Assembly (NCBI RefSeq): GCF_001039355.2
Contig: NW_019775759.1
Location: 19,258-81,257, forward strand
Reading direction: 5' to 3'
Source: Lingula anatina
Taxonomy: Eukaryota; Brachiopoda; Lingulata; Lingulida; Lingulidae
Length of the DNA: 62,000 nucleotides
The notes beneath the pieces are model-generated. The model was not told the DNA's origin, ran no database searches, and saw only the letters and a list, made by a program, of their open reading frames with translations. How positions within the stretch are numbered: position 1 is the stretch's first letter; each line of letters starts with the position of its first letter. The position numbers and the translations under genes are program-made. Of the stretch, positions 47,950 through 60,893 are shown piece by piece.

Positions 47950-50900
47950 TTAATCCCTATCCTGTGAATAGAAGGGGATGGGCAAATAATAGGCAGCGGT
48001 ATAAATCCCTTCAAAATTCAAACGGAATAACACAATACCCTAGGTGGAATAACACAATAGGCCTACCATAGGCGAGTGAACCCCATGACGCCGGTATCTG
48101 TTTAACTAGGTGTAATTAACAGCAGGATACATCAGCCAGAAGGTCCCCAATGTTTGTTGCGGCGATAGGATTATAGCTTAAAGAGGCTAGAACCCATGCT
48201 ACTGCGTGCCACTAAACCGTCTCCCGTAGCGAACTGTCCTTTAGCTCACTAGCTTGGCACGCGCAGCTGGTCATGTTTTAAGTGTTGCTAGCAAGCTTCA
48301 ATATGAAGTGTTCCGTAGTCAAAAATTGAACTAAGTATTGTTTGTCTTATTGACATGCATAAGCATCACCATCGTGCATCAGCATGATCAACAATTCATC
48401 CTGTCTCAAAATTCTTATTGCAAATAGTATTTATATATTATGCATGATAATAAATGAGGAATAAGGAAAAGGCAGCGAATAACATTTTCATAAAGGCACA
48501 GTTTATGGCAAAAAGTTTTGAAGTTTAAAGATACTCCGTACATAAATTTCCATCATCGCGACCTGTGTGAAAAATAAAGATTAAAAGTAACAAAGAAAGC
48601 AACATTATTTCAAATATATATATAACAAGCTGACGTGTAGCCTCAATTACTAAAATGATTTATTTGATATGGACAATTGGCTTGAACCAGTCATTTTATT
48701 AACATTATGAATGACACATTCTCCATCGTCACCGTTGAATTACCATTATTATTTTACATCACTAACCTTAATTAACAATCTTACTGTTTAGGCCTGCTTT
48801 AAGTTTGTTTAAGAAACAATAGCCATCGCGTTTAATAATAGGTTGCCAGCTATTGTAAGATCCCCCTTCCTCTTTAACCGATGTCTTAGAGTGTTAATTA
48901 ACCATACTTTCATATAGTGTGATCACACTGTCAGGCTTCCCCTGTTGCACACTGGAGTTGGATTGTCCTTGCGCCACTGCTAGATATTTTCTCCAATTCT
49001 GTTGTTTATATAAATATTTTCATTTATTTTTAAATATTTTCATCGCATTATCCTTTCAGAAACGGGGGATTTTCCCATTTTGTCTCATAACTATGACAGG
49101 GCATTTTTTTCGTTGTTGTTTAAAAATGAATGTTAGTTTGTCGAGGCTTAATGCTTAATTCTTATCGCGTTATATGCATGTGCATCTAAACAATAAATAT
49201 CAATTTTATACTAGACTGTTATTGCCCGGGTATTGCACGTGTGCTTTCTTACTAGAGTGATCTAAGTCAAGTCGCTCGTGTATGTAACTGTAGCAAAAAC
49301 TGTTCGACATGACATTTCTGCACGGCAGCCGAACACAGTAATTGTATAGGCATGATTTAAGCCTGTACGAGAGATAATAACAGTCGCGTTTAACAAAAGA
49401 TAGCGAGCTATAGTAGGCCCTCCGTCCTCTTTAACTGATGTCTTACAGTGTTAATTGATCGTACTTTCATATAGTGTGATCACACTTCAGACTTACCCCT
49501 ATTGCATGTTGGAGTTGGATTGTCCTTGCGCCACTGCAAGTGCACCTCATTTAATTTAATTTTTTTACCGTACAAACCTTTGGACGATCTGAAAAATGGG
49601 GTTAAAATGTTTTTTTTTATGAATTTGTCTTACGGTCAAAAGATGGGTGGGGTTTTCGTTGTTCTTAAAAAATGGACGTAACATTAGTATGTCGAGGATA
49701 TATGCTAAGCTCTTTTTGTGCAACAGGGATCTATATAACTCATGGTAAAACATATAGCAGTGTTTGAGGTTGAACATCTAAATTTACTTGGATCCTGGCA
49801 TATTTTGGGCCACCTAACTTATCCAATTCCTCGTCAAAATTTTCTTTACATAATCAGTGTGAATGACAGGGCGTATGTTTATCATCACCAATCTTACTAG
49901 TGCAAAGGCATGGTTTTAGCTACATGTAGTTTGAGAAATGATAATCGCGTTTAACAATAGATTACGAGCTATAGTAAGACCCCTCCTCTTTAAGAGATGT
50001 CACAATTAACAGTACTATAATGTAAAGGCGACAAGTTATCAGATTGTCAGGCTTTTCCCTGTCGCACGCACGTTAGATTTTAGTGCGATGTTTACAAAAA
50101 CTTATTTATTTTCAATGTTTTTTACCACAATGATCTTAGTGTGTTATGAGAAACGGGTTTTTTAACACAGCAAAAGAAATGGGGAAGGGGGGGGGAGTAC
50201 AACATGAAAAGGATTTTTAAAGGAGTTGCCTAATAGGTTGCTATGCTATTTGAACCAAAACGATTTCCTGAAAGATCAAATTAAAAATTGATGTCTCTTC
50301 CACAAAAAAGTGTATATTATACAACAATGAGTTTGCGTTTAATGTAATCCCTCCTTAAAGGCCATGTACTGATTATAATGGCATACCTTGATGGATTTTT
50401 TAAAGGAGTTGCCTAATAGGTTGCTGTGCTATTTGAACCAAAGCGATTTCCTGAAAGATCAAATTAAAATTGATGTCTCTTCCACAAAAAAGTGTATATT
50501 ATACAACAATGAGTTTGCGTTTAATGTAATCTCTCCTTTAAGGCCATGTACTGATTATAATGGCATACCTTGATGCGGAACAGTCTATTGGTTCTTCCAC
50601 CTTGGGTCCCTTCAATTTAAGCACCATATTGTATTACTCGTATTACCCATTTCATTTGACACCCTTTCTGTTTCTCTCCCTTCCACTCTCTCTTGTTAGA
50701 AGGAGGGAAAATATAAGTACCCAAAATAATCTGCATCACCAATCTTCGGAAAAGAAATGAGTCCATGAACCCGTGGTCCACAACATCCGACACAGCAAAA
50801 TGAAATCAAATAACAGCTGGCACAATTTTAACTGCAGTTAGCTAGTGTCACTAAAGATATAATCCGCTGCCCGCTCGAAGAAGTTGAACAAATGGATGGT
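47950..50900. repeat. Gene-free stretch with three copies of a ~550-bp repeat and one ~182-bp tandem duplication
   Basis: Three diverged copies start near 48,790, 49,355 and 49,910. They share 'CGCGTTTAA(C/T)AATAG', 'CTCTTTAAC(C/T)GATGTCTTA' and 'CTTTCATATAGTGTGATCAC'; the first two also share GGAGTTGGATTGTCCTTGCG. At 50,212-50,575 a unit of about 182 bp, starting GATTTTTAAAGGAGTTGCCT, occurs twice. No gene is supported. Confidence 0.65.
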
Positions 50901-51600
50901 TCGCTACGTAAGACCGTTTGTTTACATAAGTACTCTAAGGGGGCGTGCCTACCCAGTCGACCAGGGATTAGGCCAGTCACTATATTCCGCCAAAAAAAAA
51001 AAAAAACGTTTAGCGACCCTAACATTTTCACACTCACTCTATTGTATTTTCTATCCCTATATTCAGCGTGTAATCTCCAAATGGTACACGGAGTAAATAT
51101 ACACAAACTTAATACTAGGGCTGTATGTAATTTTTTTTAATATTTTGAACGCTTCGTAAAAAGTATTTGCAAATCTAAGAAAAAAGGCTAGTTTTATAAA
51201 TTTCCAATAGTTAACAGTGCATTCCGATTTCAATTTTGCCTAGTGTATAAGTTGTAATAGGCCTTGACGTGCGTGTCTGGCTTCAGTTTCACGAGTGCCC
51301 TGGCTTAGTTGACTAGGATTCCCGTAACACCGTTTCTGATGGGGTAAAATGTGAGCATGTGAGCATGCAACGTTGGTTCTTAGCCAGGGAACTTGACTTC
51401 AATTTTTTTAAACCGGGGCTTCTTAAAACACATATAGATAATGATCTTTTCGAAATGATATGCCGAAGCAAGACTGTTTTATCAAATAAATTATCTATTT
51501 GATGAACAAAAATTAGATGTTGTATTGCTACAAAGGTCGATGATTTGCAAAAAGCAAGGCATTAGTTTCATGCACATGCAAATATGAATGTTATCAATAT
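50900..51600. other. Intergenic stretch, nothing recognised
   Basis: Includes an A-run at about 50,992-51,006. Small ORFs overlap each other on both strands without splice support. Confidence 0.4.
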
Positions 51601-51639
51601 TTCCAGAAATTGACCAATTTGTATGGATTACAAATGTAT

Positions 51640-53600
51640 ATCATTCATAGTGCATTGAGCATTGGTTTATGATTAATCAATCATTTGATGATTGGTGGTA
51701 GGTTCATTTTAGGTTATCTAAAACATGATTTTAACTATATTTAAGCATAAATTATACTTGGAAAATATGTTGATATAATCGGACACATATTTATACGGAT
51801 TTATGGTTTGCTGTTCTTAAAATTAGTAATTAACTCAATCTGGCACAACATTTTATGTATGTTGTAAAGTTCTAGAATTCGAACACTATTTTTTGTATAG
51901 TTGTAAATCAATTATGTGCTCAATGTAAATTTTTCGTATTGCAAGCAAAAAATCCGGTTTCGTTTTAAGTAATAGCAAATAAGCAGAATTTAATTTAAAT
52001 TATTTTTTTCTAAATCGATAAACTTGAATATTGGGTGTTTTAAAGGGTAATAATTTTGTTAGGAATCGAAAATGGAAATTATTAATGTAACAAGGATCGA
52101 ATTCATTGACTGATTTCACAATAGAAAAGAAAAAATTTTCATGACGTCAGTAACGGCCGGAATTTTGTATTATATTTGTACATCATTCATAGTGTAGTGA
52201 GCACTTGTTTATGATTAATCAATCATTTGATGATTGGTGCAAGGTACATTTTAAGTTATCTAAAGACATGATTTTAACTTTATTCAAGCGTAAATTATAC
52301 TTGGAAAATATATTGATATAATTGGACACATATTTATACGGATTTATGGTTTGCTGTTTAACTACATTTAAGCATAAATTATACTTGGAAAATATGTTGA
52401 TATAATCGGAGGCATATTTATACGGATTTATGGTTTGCTGTTTAACTACATTTAAGCATAAATTATACTTGGAAAATATGTTGATATAATCGGAGGCATA
52501 TTTATACGGATTTATGGTTTGCTGTTTAACTACATTTAAGCATAAATTATACTTGGAAAATATGTTGATATAATCGGAGGCATATTTATACGGATTTATG
52601 GTTTGCTGTTTAACTACATTTAAGCATAAATTATACTTGGAAAATATGTTGATATAATCGGAGGCATATTTATACGGATTTATGGTTTGCTGTTTAACTA
52701 CATTTAAGCATAAATTATACTTGGAAAATATGTTGATATAATCGGAGGCATATTTATACGGATTTATGGTTTGCTGTTCTTAAAATAAGTAATAAAGATA
52801 ATATGGCATGCCATTTTATGTACGTTGTAAGGTTCTAGAATTCAAACACTATTTTTTTTGTAATGTTGTAAATCAATCATGTGCTAAATGTTGTAAATTT
52901 TTCATATTACAAGCAAAAAATTACGGTTTCGGTTTAAGTAATAGCAAATAAGGAGAGTTTGATTTTGATGAATTTTTTAAAAAAATCTATAAGCTAGAAT
53001 ATTGGATGTTTTAAAGGGCAAGTATAATTTTGTTAGGAATCTAGGATGGAGTTTATTAATGTAAAAAGGATGGAGTTAACTGATTGATTTCATGATCTAA
53101 AAGTATAAATTTTCATGGCGTCAGTAACAGACAGGATTTTGTATTATATTTGTTCATTATATCATTCATAGTACATTGAGCATTAGTTTATGATTAATAA
53201 TCATTTGATGATTGGTGCAAAGTACATATTAAGTTATCTGAAAATCATGATTTTAACTACATTTTAGCAAAAATTATACTTGGAAAACATTTTGATATAA
53301 TCGGACGCATATTTATACGGATTTATGCTTTGCTGTTTGCTATTAATGTTGTTAATCAATAGTGTGTTAAATGTTGTAAATTTTTCAGATTGCAAGCAAA
53401 AAAAGTTTAGGTTTAAGTTATAACAAATACGCAGAATTTGATTTTAGGATTTTAAAAAAAGGATCGATAAACTTAAATTTTGGATGTTATAAAGTGCAAG
53501 AATGATTTTGTTAGGAATCAAGAATGGAATTTATTAATGTAACAATTAAGGATCGAGTTCATTGACTGATTACACTATCTAAAGGCAGATTAATTTTCAT
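51640..53600. repeat. Higher-order tandem repeat (~540-560 bp, three units)
   Basis: Starts of units near 51,648, 52,185 and 53,162 share TTTATGATTAATCAATCATT, TGATGATTGGTG and later TTGTTAGGAATC, with gradual divergence. The middle unit is longer because of the internal 84-bp array. Very AT-rich and non-coding. Confidence 0.75.
52341..52775. repeat. 84-bp tandem array, about five to six units
   Basis: GGATTTATGGTTTGCTGTTT recurs at exact 84-bp steps (52,341; 52,425; 52,509; 52,593; 52,677; 52,761). The central units look identical; the first is diverged. This suggests recent expansion by unequal exchange or slippage. Confidence 0.95.
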
Positions 53601-53639
53601 GACGTCATTAACAGCATGAATTTTGTATTGATGGCCAGT

Positions 53640-54440
53640 TAATTAAATTAAAATTAATACGTCTTTATTGGGTTTGGCAATAATAAAAACGGCCTTGACT
53701 GGCCCGATACCAATCAACCTACATTGCGTTTGTCATTTTATTTCGTTAATTGATTCTGTAGTGTAATTGGTGGGGGAGATTGATCAAACTTTAAATATTT
53801 ACCCAGTCGTTAGATAGGCGTGACAAAGTGCTCAAGTGATTACTTAAACTGCATTAAAATTCAATATTTTTTCCAATATTCGACCTTACCCCACCATATA
53901 GCTTCAAATACGAAAATGCAAAACGAAAATCAATATACGAACGGATTTTCTGCTTTCATTCTGTGCTTCTGCAATCTCATTTGAACAAGGGAATAAGAGT
54001 GATGATTATGCAGACCTTTATAGACCTTTATAGGCCAGAAAAATGGGACAATTTACGACCAAAATTTTGAAGAAGGAGCAGTTTTATACCTACATACATT
54101 TTTTAACTGAACGAAAAGTTAATTTGGTTTGTGACTTGACATGTCGACTTTATTTTTATCGTAAAAGAAAGTAGTCTATATTACAGGTATAATAGCAGAT
54201 CAGCCGAAGTCTCCTTTCCACGTTTTTCTCCCAAACTACAACGATCTGTTGACAACTGACAGGTGTAAGCAATACCTTAGAACAGTGGAAAGATGGTGGC
54301 CGTAGTTTGAATTTGATTATAACTGTTAAAAGTCTATATTGAAGACATTTTGTTGCATTTGGCAATTTCCGTAAAGCTTTGGCATGTGTGGCAGGTTTCT
54401 GTAAATAACAGTACTTCGGGGAGCAGGATTTGGTGGCCTA
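53640..54440. other. Intergenic stretch, nothing recognised
   Basis: AT-rich sequence. TAGACCTTTATAGACCTTTA near 54,015 is a tiny direct repeat. No gene is supported. Confidence 0.4.
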
Positions 54441-54444
54441 GTTG

Positions 54445-55202
54445 TAGTCCAGTGGCTTAAGGAAAAAAAATGGCCAAATTGTGACACGGCGGATAAAAGC
54501 ACCAAATTTTGCATGTGGGTACCTTTTGACATACTAAACCAAATAAGAGCTGTAGCCCACGGAAAAAAATTACCGTTTGGCCAAAAAATCCAAAATGGCC
54601 GCCAATTTGTGAAATTCTGTAGAAATATATACATTCCTATGTTGATTTTTATCAAATAAAGTATTTTCTCAATGTTTTCCACATCCTTATTACCCATGTA
54701 ATGCATATATGTCAGATAACAAACGAGTGTCCTTGGACTTTTTGGAAAATCCAAGATGGCCGCTGTATAGCATAGGAATACTAGAACATGTACAAGGATT
54801 TTCAACTAATGCCAACTATGAAGATGCATTGCCCACCATCTAATTAATTTTGTTTCTGAGTGCACAAATAATATATTTGTTGTGAGTAACTAACCTTTAT
54901 TCTCAAGCATTTCGGGAAAATCCAAGATGGCCGCCATATCAAAGGAATACTAGTATACACATAGGGCTTCTTCTGCCATGGATATAAAATATTAATTGAT
55001 AAATTAGGTTTGTTTCTGAGTATTTTCCACATCTTTTTAATCCACATAAAATATATGTGATGAGAATGTTATGTGTATCCTTTTTGAACACAACACAAAA
55101 CAAAATGGCTGCCATTAGCCATAGAAGGTGGGTTTCAGTTAATACCTGCGAGAGATAGGCTTTCATATAAAATGAAGCTAAATTCAGTTGTTTTTCTGTT
55201 AG

Positions 55203-55255
<53 letters not shown>

Positions 55256-57160
55256 CACATGATACAAATCTGTTAGGTAATTAATGTCTATATCTGATCA
55301 TTTTGGGGAAATCCAAGATGGCTTTCTTTTCCCCATAGGAAAACTGTTGCATTGAATTTTATAGGCACTTCTAAGGCAAATGAGGGTAATCATGTCATTT
55401 TGTCAAAATACTTAAGGATACACACTTGTTACCCACCAGATAGATGTCTCAAAGTCCAAAAAGAATGTGGGAAATACCGAGAAACAAAATTAATTTTATA
55501 TTGAACCCAATGTCTCTCTGGCAGTAGTTGATTGTGCTACTCCTATTGTGAATTGCAGCAATCTTGAATTTTCTCAAATATGCAAGATACACCCCTTCTA
55601 CTCATCAGATTTATATAGAGTAGGGTTAATAAGGATGTGAACATGTCTGAATATCAAACAGCTTTATTTCATGTTGGAATCAATCTCTGAACTGTTCCAT
55701 GAATTGACACCTATGTGCATTTGAAATATATATTTCTATGACAACTGGCAGCTATCTTGGGTTTTCTCCGAATAGTACTCAAGGATACATACACTTTCTA
55801 CACACAGTGAGTCTTTCATAAGGATAAATAGGATATGAAAAACATTTTAAAACGATCTAAAGTTAACTACATTTAAATTGTACTCAATGTATCTCTGGAA
55901 TTATTTGATTATGTGTACGAATATTTTAATGACAAAAGGCAGACATCTTGAATTTTTTTCAGAATACCCAAAGATACACACATGCTACAGACCAGGTATA
56001 CATCATAGGGGTAATTATAAATGGAGTGAAAAACATAAATTATTTTTAAAACAAACCCATGGTTATGTAATTGTATAATGAACCATATGCTTCTCTAGCA
56101 GCAATTGAAACCCACCCTTTAGTATTCCTATGCCAAATTGTAGCTTTCTTGGATTTTCTCAGAATATCCAAGGATGCACACTATTTACTCACCAGATATT
56201 TATCAAAGGACTAATACTGATGGGCAAAACTTGATAAGCAAACACAATTTCACCCTGGTAGTAGATGAAAAACCATGGATGTGCAGTTGTAATTCCAGTA
56301 GTATTCCTATGACCAGTGACGGCCATCTTGGATTTTCTCAAAATGATCAAATATGCTCATTTATTACCTGCTAGATATGTATCACAGTGTAATAATAATG
56401 TGTAAAACACTGAAAAAATAAACTGAATTTGATAGCGAATTATGTTTTTCCTAGCTGGCATTAGTTCCAACCCTTTGTAATACTAGAAGTATTCCTATGA
56501 CATATGGCGGCCATCTTGGATTTTCTCAAAATACCCAAGAATACATGTTAGTTACTCACCACATACATATTGTGTTGGTGGAAAGGATGTGGAAAACACT
56601 CAGAAATAAACTTAATTTGGTAGTGGAAAATTAATCTTTCCAGTTGTCATTAGTTGAATCCCCTGTATACTAGAATTCCTGTGGCACATGGCAGCCATCT
56701 TGGATTTTCCTAAATACCCAAGAACACTTCGTAGTTACTCACCACAAACATATTATGTGGGTAACAGAATTAATTTTATAGTGGACAACGTATCTTTCTA
56801 GCTGGTATTAGTTGTGCACTAGTATTCCTATGGCTGTTTCTATGGCATATGACAGCCATCTTGGATTTTTCAAAAGTCCAAGGGAACTTATTTGCTATCT
56901 GACATATATGAATAAAATGGGTAATAAGGGTGTGGAAAACTCTGAGAAAATAATTTATTTGATAAAAATCAACATAGGTATGTGCATATTTCTATAGAAT
57001 TCCATAAATTGGCGGCCTTTTTGTATTTTTTGACCAAACGGTAAATTGTTAGAGAGGGCTACGGCTCTAATTTGATTTAGAATGTCAAAAGGTAGCTACA
57101 TGCCAAATTTGGTCTTTTTATCCGCCGTGTCACGATTTTTTCCTTAAGCCACCGGACTAT
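54445..57160. mobile_element. Second foldback transposon with TAGTCCAG terminus
   Basis: The left end TAGTCCAGTGGCTTAAGG is mirrored at the right (CCTTAAGCCACCGGACTA); GTGACACGGCGGATAAAAGC and its inverse follow inward. Candidate TTG flanks are on both sides. The left arm carries direct and the right arm inverted copies of 'TTTTCTGAGAAAATCCAAGATGGCCGCC'-type modules, each with nearby GTATTCCTATG. The arms meet near an (ATT)n run at 55,206-55,255. No transposase ORF is seen. It has the same module style and first eight bases as the element at 8,286-12,041. Confidence 0.75.
55204..55256. repeat. (ATT)n microsatellite
   Basis: About 17 uninterrupted ATT/TTA units. Confidence 0.95.
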
Positions 57161-57880
57161 TGTAACGTCCTTGGCTGCCAAGCACGGCGGAATGAGTGCG
57201 ATTCCCATGCTGTCCCGTTTTTTGGTCTTTTACGTTTTTTTTTCAATAATTATGAATATTATTATAAATATATTAGCATAAAATGATTGTTGATAATTAA
57301 TTTTTACCTGAAGGTAGGGTGAGGAGGTGGGTTTTTATTTTTATTGTTTTAACCGCATTTCGGTTGAAAATGCATGTCACAAACATATAAAAGATTACAA
57401 TTACCATGATAAAAAATTTACCATCATTTATAAATTACACCAAACGCTGTAAACTGTATTAGTGATGTTAAACACTTTAAAATAAATATAAATTGTTTGA
57501 TATCGTGATAAGCTTTCATTGTCTAACATCCATATTGCAGTAGATGTGCCACTGTTTTGTGCAATTGTGCTATGATGCATCCCTTTATGCAGCCATCCAA
57601 CAAAAGTGAAGAGTCCAAAGACCAAATAGTGTATACTGATCTCGAATTATGGTTCAATGACTGATGTGACGGGTATCAGCTAGTAAAAGTGGTTTTTATG
57701 CATTACTTTTATGCATTACGCGCTGCCTACATGTTAGGATAACCGCAAAATTAAACGCTGGTTTAAGAACTGAATAGACAGACAACTGGCTTAACATGAC
57801 TTCACGAGGATTTAAACCCCTCGGGGAAGACAGGTGAATGGGTATGGACAGTTATCAGGAGTCATCTCACTGGTAGGTAA
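57161..57880. other. Intergenic stretch, nothing recognised
   Basis: AT-rich; the single short ORF (minus, 57,428-57,625) lacks support. Confidence 0.4.
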
Positions 57881-57881
57881 T

Positions 57882-58049
57882 CAGGGGCGGATCCAGAAAT
57901 ATTTCCTGACAGTCTTCCATATTATATTTGGTTATCCATTTTCCATTTTTGACCGTCTTCCGACAGAAAAAATTAGATACCCTTCAATGTAAACTAGAAA
58001 ATCTGACCGTCTTCCGGAAGACCCAGAAGACGGCCTAAATCCGCCCCTG
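57882..58049 (+). mobile_element. hAT-like MITE
   Basis: Starts CAGGGGCGGATCCAGAAAT and ends AAATCCGCCCCTG, 168 bp, flanked on both sides by GGTAAT. Opposite orientation to the copy at 7,397-7,563. Confidence 0.85.
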
Positions 58050-58089
58050 GGTAATGGCAGCTTACTTAACAAGCTTGCTATCTTCGGTG

Positions 58090-58230
58090 GCTTGTATGTC
58101 ACTGGACCACGTGACCACGTACTGTAGTAGCTCATTAAACCCCAGACATAGCGGAAAGGGCGTTTTTCTAAAGCTCAAAATTTAGTAAATGAGCTTCCAA
58201 TCTGTGCACTTTGATAAAATTTCAAATTAA
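58090..58230. repeat. Copy of the 'GGACCACGTGACCACGTA' repeat
   Basis: Matches 12,998-13,020 and 13,638-13,740 (CGGACCACGTGACCACGTAG, AGCTCATTAA, AAATGAGCTT). This shows that the sequence upstream of array copy 0 contains an interspersed repeat. Confidence 0.7.
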
Positions 58231-58312
58231 TTTGTCAGAAGATGCAAATCACATGCATCCTAAACTGTTATCAATGGTTTACTGCCGGAACATCGTGTTT
58301 TAACTACTTCCA

Positions 58313-58406
58313 GGAATGACGTCGGTGTAGCCAAGTAAGGAAGTGACGACGTTACATAAGCAAAGCTGGAAGTGACGTCGGTGTAAACGAGGCCGGAAGT
58401 GACGTT
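58313..58406 (+). promoter_or_regulatory. Four spaced GGAAGTGACGTC-like motifs
   Basis: GGAATGACGTCGG (58,313), GGAAGTGACGACG (58,339), GGAAGTGACGTCGG (58,368) and GGAAGTGACGTT (58,395), 26-29 bp apart. Each joins an ETS-like GGAAGT to a CRE-like TGACG. It may be a small regulatory cluster or a decayed 27-bp minisatellite. Confidence 0.4.
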
Positions 58407-58944
58407 TTCGTAGATGGTGTTTACTTACCTCACGTGGTCTGGAGAGTGTGGGTCCGTAAGTATCTGTCTTTTCAACATCTCAAGGCTAACGTGTCCACAG
58501 TGCTTCTAAATAAAATAAAATAAACGTCTTTAATGTCCTGTTTTTTGTGGTCTCAAAAGTTAGAATTGCCCCAGATCAATAAAGTCTTTGTGATAAAAAG
58601 CCAAGAATTTAATGTTTATTATCATATTCATCTCTAGGTAGATCACAACTATTTAGGTCACATGGCGATAGTATCACATAAAATATGAAAATCAAATAAA
58701 TATCTCACATCATGTCCTACAAAGGGCAATTGTACACAAAAAAAAAATGTGCAATACCAAAAATAAAATAACAACACTGTTATGCACCGAACTAATTCCC
58801 AAATAACTGGAGCAGATGTGACAGGAATACTGGTCCTAGGAATTGAAGTCCGGGGTCCAATAGTACGTGTATATGATAAGTACAAACTGGAGAAGCCGGA
58901 AGTATCGAGAGCAGTACTCGATTTTAAGGCAAATGTCACCTGTT

Positions 58945-59042
58945 GTCAGGAACCACAGTATAGAAAAAGTACTAATTACGTCATGAACCACAGTATAGAA
59001 AAAGTGTATAATTAGTACTTTTTCTATACTGTGGTTCCTGAC
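58945..59042. repeat. Perfect 34-bp hairpin (copy 1)
   Basis: GTCAGGAACCACAGTATAGA (58,945 onwards) pairs exactly with 59,009-59,042 around a 30-base spacer. The spacer holds a third, direct copy of the motif. The same hairpin recurs at about 60,718-60,815. Confidence 0.95.
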
Positions 59043-59120
59043 ACTGTGTAATCTAATGGGAAATGGACAATAGCATTCAGCGGATTGGCATTCCTGTCAC
59101 AGCATTATATGGATTCTTAC

Positions 59121-60369
59121 TTGTGCTGCTGCAACAAAAATAAGTTCCTCCAACGATCTATTTATTCCGGGGAGCTTTCCCTCTTTACCGTGGTCTGCGA
59201 CCCATACGTCGTAACCCTGGTAATACAAAATGTCATGAATTTTAATACTGATGATAATTATTATAATTATTATAAAAAATAAAAATGAAAATAAATTGAG
59301 CATTAAATGTGTTGTCATTGGAAGGATCTCTCAACAAATTTGCAACTTCAGTAAGAATTGCCAAAAACTTGCATTTCTTAATATAAAGGATAAAGTCACC
59401 CCTCACCCCAAACTCCTTATTTACTGCCTTACATGTATTCTTTTAGATAATAAATAAACTTCATTTACATTTACACACATTTCATGTTACGGGTGACGTC
59501 ATAATTGCGATTTTGGGGCAAAAACTGAAAAATAGGTTTCTCTTCTTGTTTTACACCACGGACTTCAGTATCATCTGCATGCAAATATCATTTTATTTCA
59601 GACAACTATTTTGCAGAGGGCGTCCTTCTTATAAGACGTCTTAGTATAATAAGCTTGGAGACAGTACTCACCCCAAGTGTTGTGAATGTAATCTACTGTA
59701 GCGTTATCACGTTAGGACTCGTCAAAGTGTACTGTTACAGACTGTTTCGTCTAAGCATATCACTCGAAGTGGAAAGGTCTAAGATAATCCAGGCAAGATG
59801 GGCACAAAAAACTACGACCATAAACCGATTAGTATGCATTGGAGGTACGTACCTCCTTCACTAATTTCAAACCTCCAATATCTGCTAAATTTTCTGTCAG
59901 GGTTAACTTTCCATCCACCTACAAGGACCAAGAGAAAATAAATAAATAAATAAATAAATAAATATTTATCTACAAATGAATCTAAATTAGAATCATTTTA
60001 TTTCAATAATAATTGGATCTTGAATTCAGACAGGGTATTTTAATTTTACAAAATTGAAGACTACATACAGAAGAACATAAAGTTATTGTGTGTGGTGATG
60101 CAACGTAATTATTTGGATTTTAGTATTTCCCATAAACAAATGGAATAGAAATTAAGGTATTCACAAATTTTATATGACATCTAATTATATATTGAGATAT
60201 TACTAAATTTGTTATAAAAATTATGTAAATCTGCGTTCACCAACCTGCATTCCGGACATTGTGTAAGTGGAATAGTAGTCAGTTACGCACGAAGCGTCTT
60301 TCTGAAATTGCGTCCAGGAGGCGTTTGACCACCAATTTTGCAACCTTCCATCTTTGTCATACCGCGATC
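59121..60369 (-). CDS. Neprilysin-like M13 zinc metallopeptidase, three internal exons (partial)
   Basis: Exons in order of the minus strand: 60,245-60,369, encoding RYDKDGRLQNWWSNASW and ending MSGMQ|GTTGGT; 59,853-59,918, encoding VDGKLTLTENLADIGGLKLV and ending GAG|GTACGT; 59,121-59,216, encoding GYDVWVADHGKEGKLPGIN and ending FVAAAQ|GTAAGA. Phases fit (entry 1, then 0, 0, 0). In M13 peptidases the ENxAD motif supplies the third zinc ligand (Glu) and an Asp that positions a histidine; both residues are kept in ENLAD. The preceding HExxH exon would lie upstream, beyond the window or in the N gap, and the last exons, with the conserved C-terminal CxxW, were not found below 59,121. M13 enzymes are type II membrane ectopeptidases that cut small peptides. 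The exact member cannot be decided. Confidence 0.85.
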
Positions 60370-60426
60370 CTTAAAACGATATAAATTAAATACAAAAATT
60401 AATTGTAATAGATAAGTAAAAAAAAG

Positions 60427-60713
60427 NNNNNNNNNNNNNNNNNNNNNNNNNNNNNNNNNNNNNNNNNNNNNNNNNNNNNNNNNNNNNNNNNNNNNNNNNN
60501 NNNNNNNNNNNNNNNNNNNNNNNNNNNNNNNNNNNNNNNNNNNNNNNNNNNNNNNNNNNNNNNNNNNNNNNNNNNNNNNNNNNNNNNNNNNNNNNNNNNN
60601 NNNNNNNNNNNNNNNNNNNNNNNNNNNNNNNNNNNNNNNNNNNNNNNNNNNNNNNNNNNNNNNNNNNNNNNNNNNNNNNNNNNNNNNNNNNNNNNNNNNN
60701 NNNNNNNNNNNNN
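60427..60713. other. Assembly gap (N run)
   Basis: Undetermined bases; frames drawn across it are meaningless. Confidence 1.
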
Positions 60714-60893
60714 TGTTGTCAGGAACCACAGTATAGAAAAAGTACTAATTACGTCATGAACCACAGTATAGAAAAAGTGTATAATTAGTACTTTTTCTAT
60801 ACTGTGGTTCCTGACACTGTGTAATCTAATGGGAAATGGACAATAGCATTCAGCGGATTGGCATTCCTGTCACAGCATTATATGGATTCTTAC

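Noticed and set aside
60283-60764. ORFs extending through the N run
   Set aside because: They contain undetermined bases; only the exon at 60,245-60,369, in another frame, is supported.
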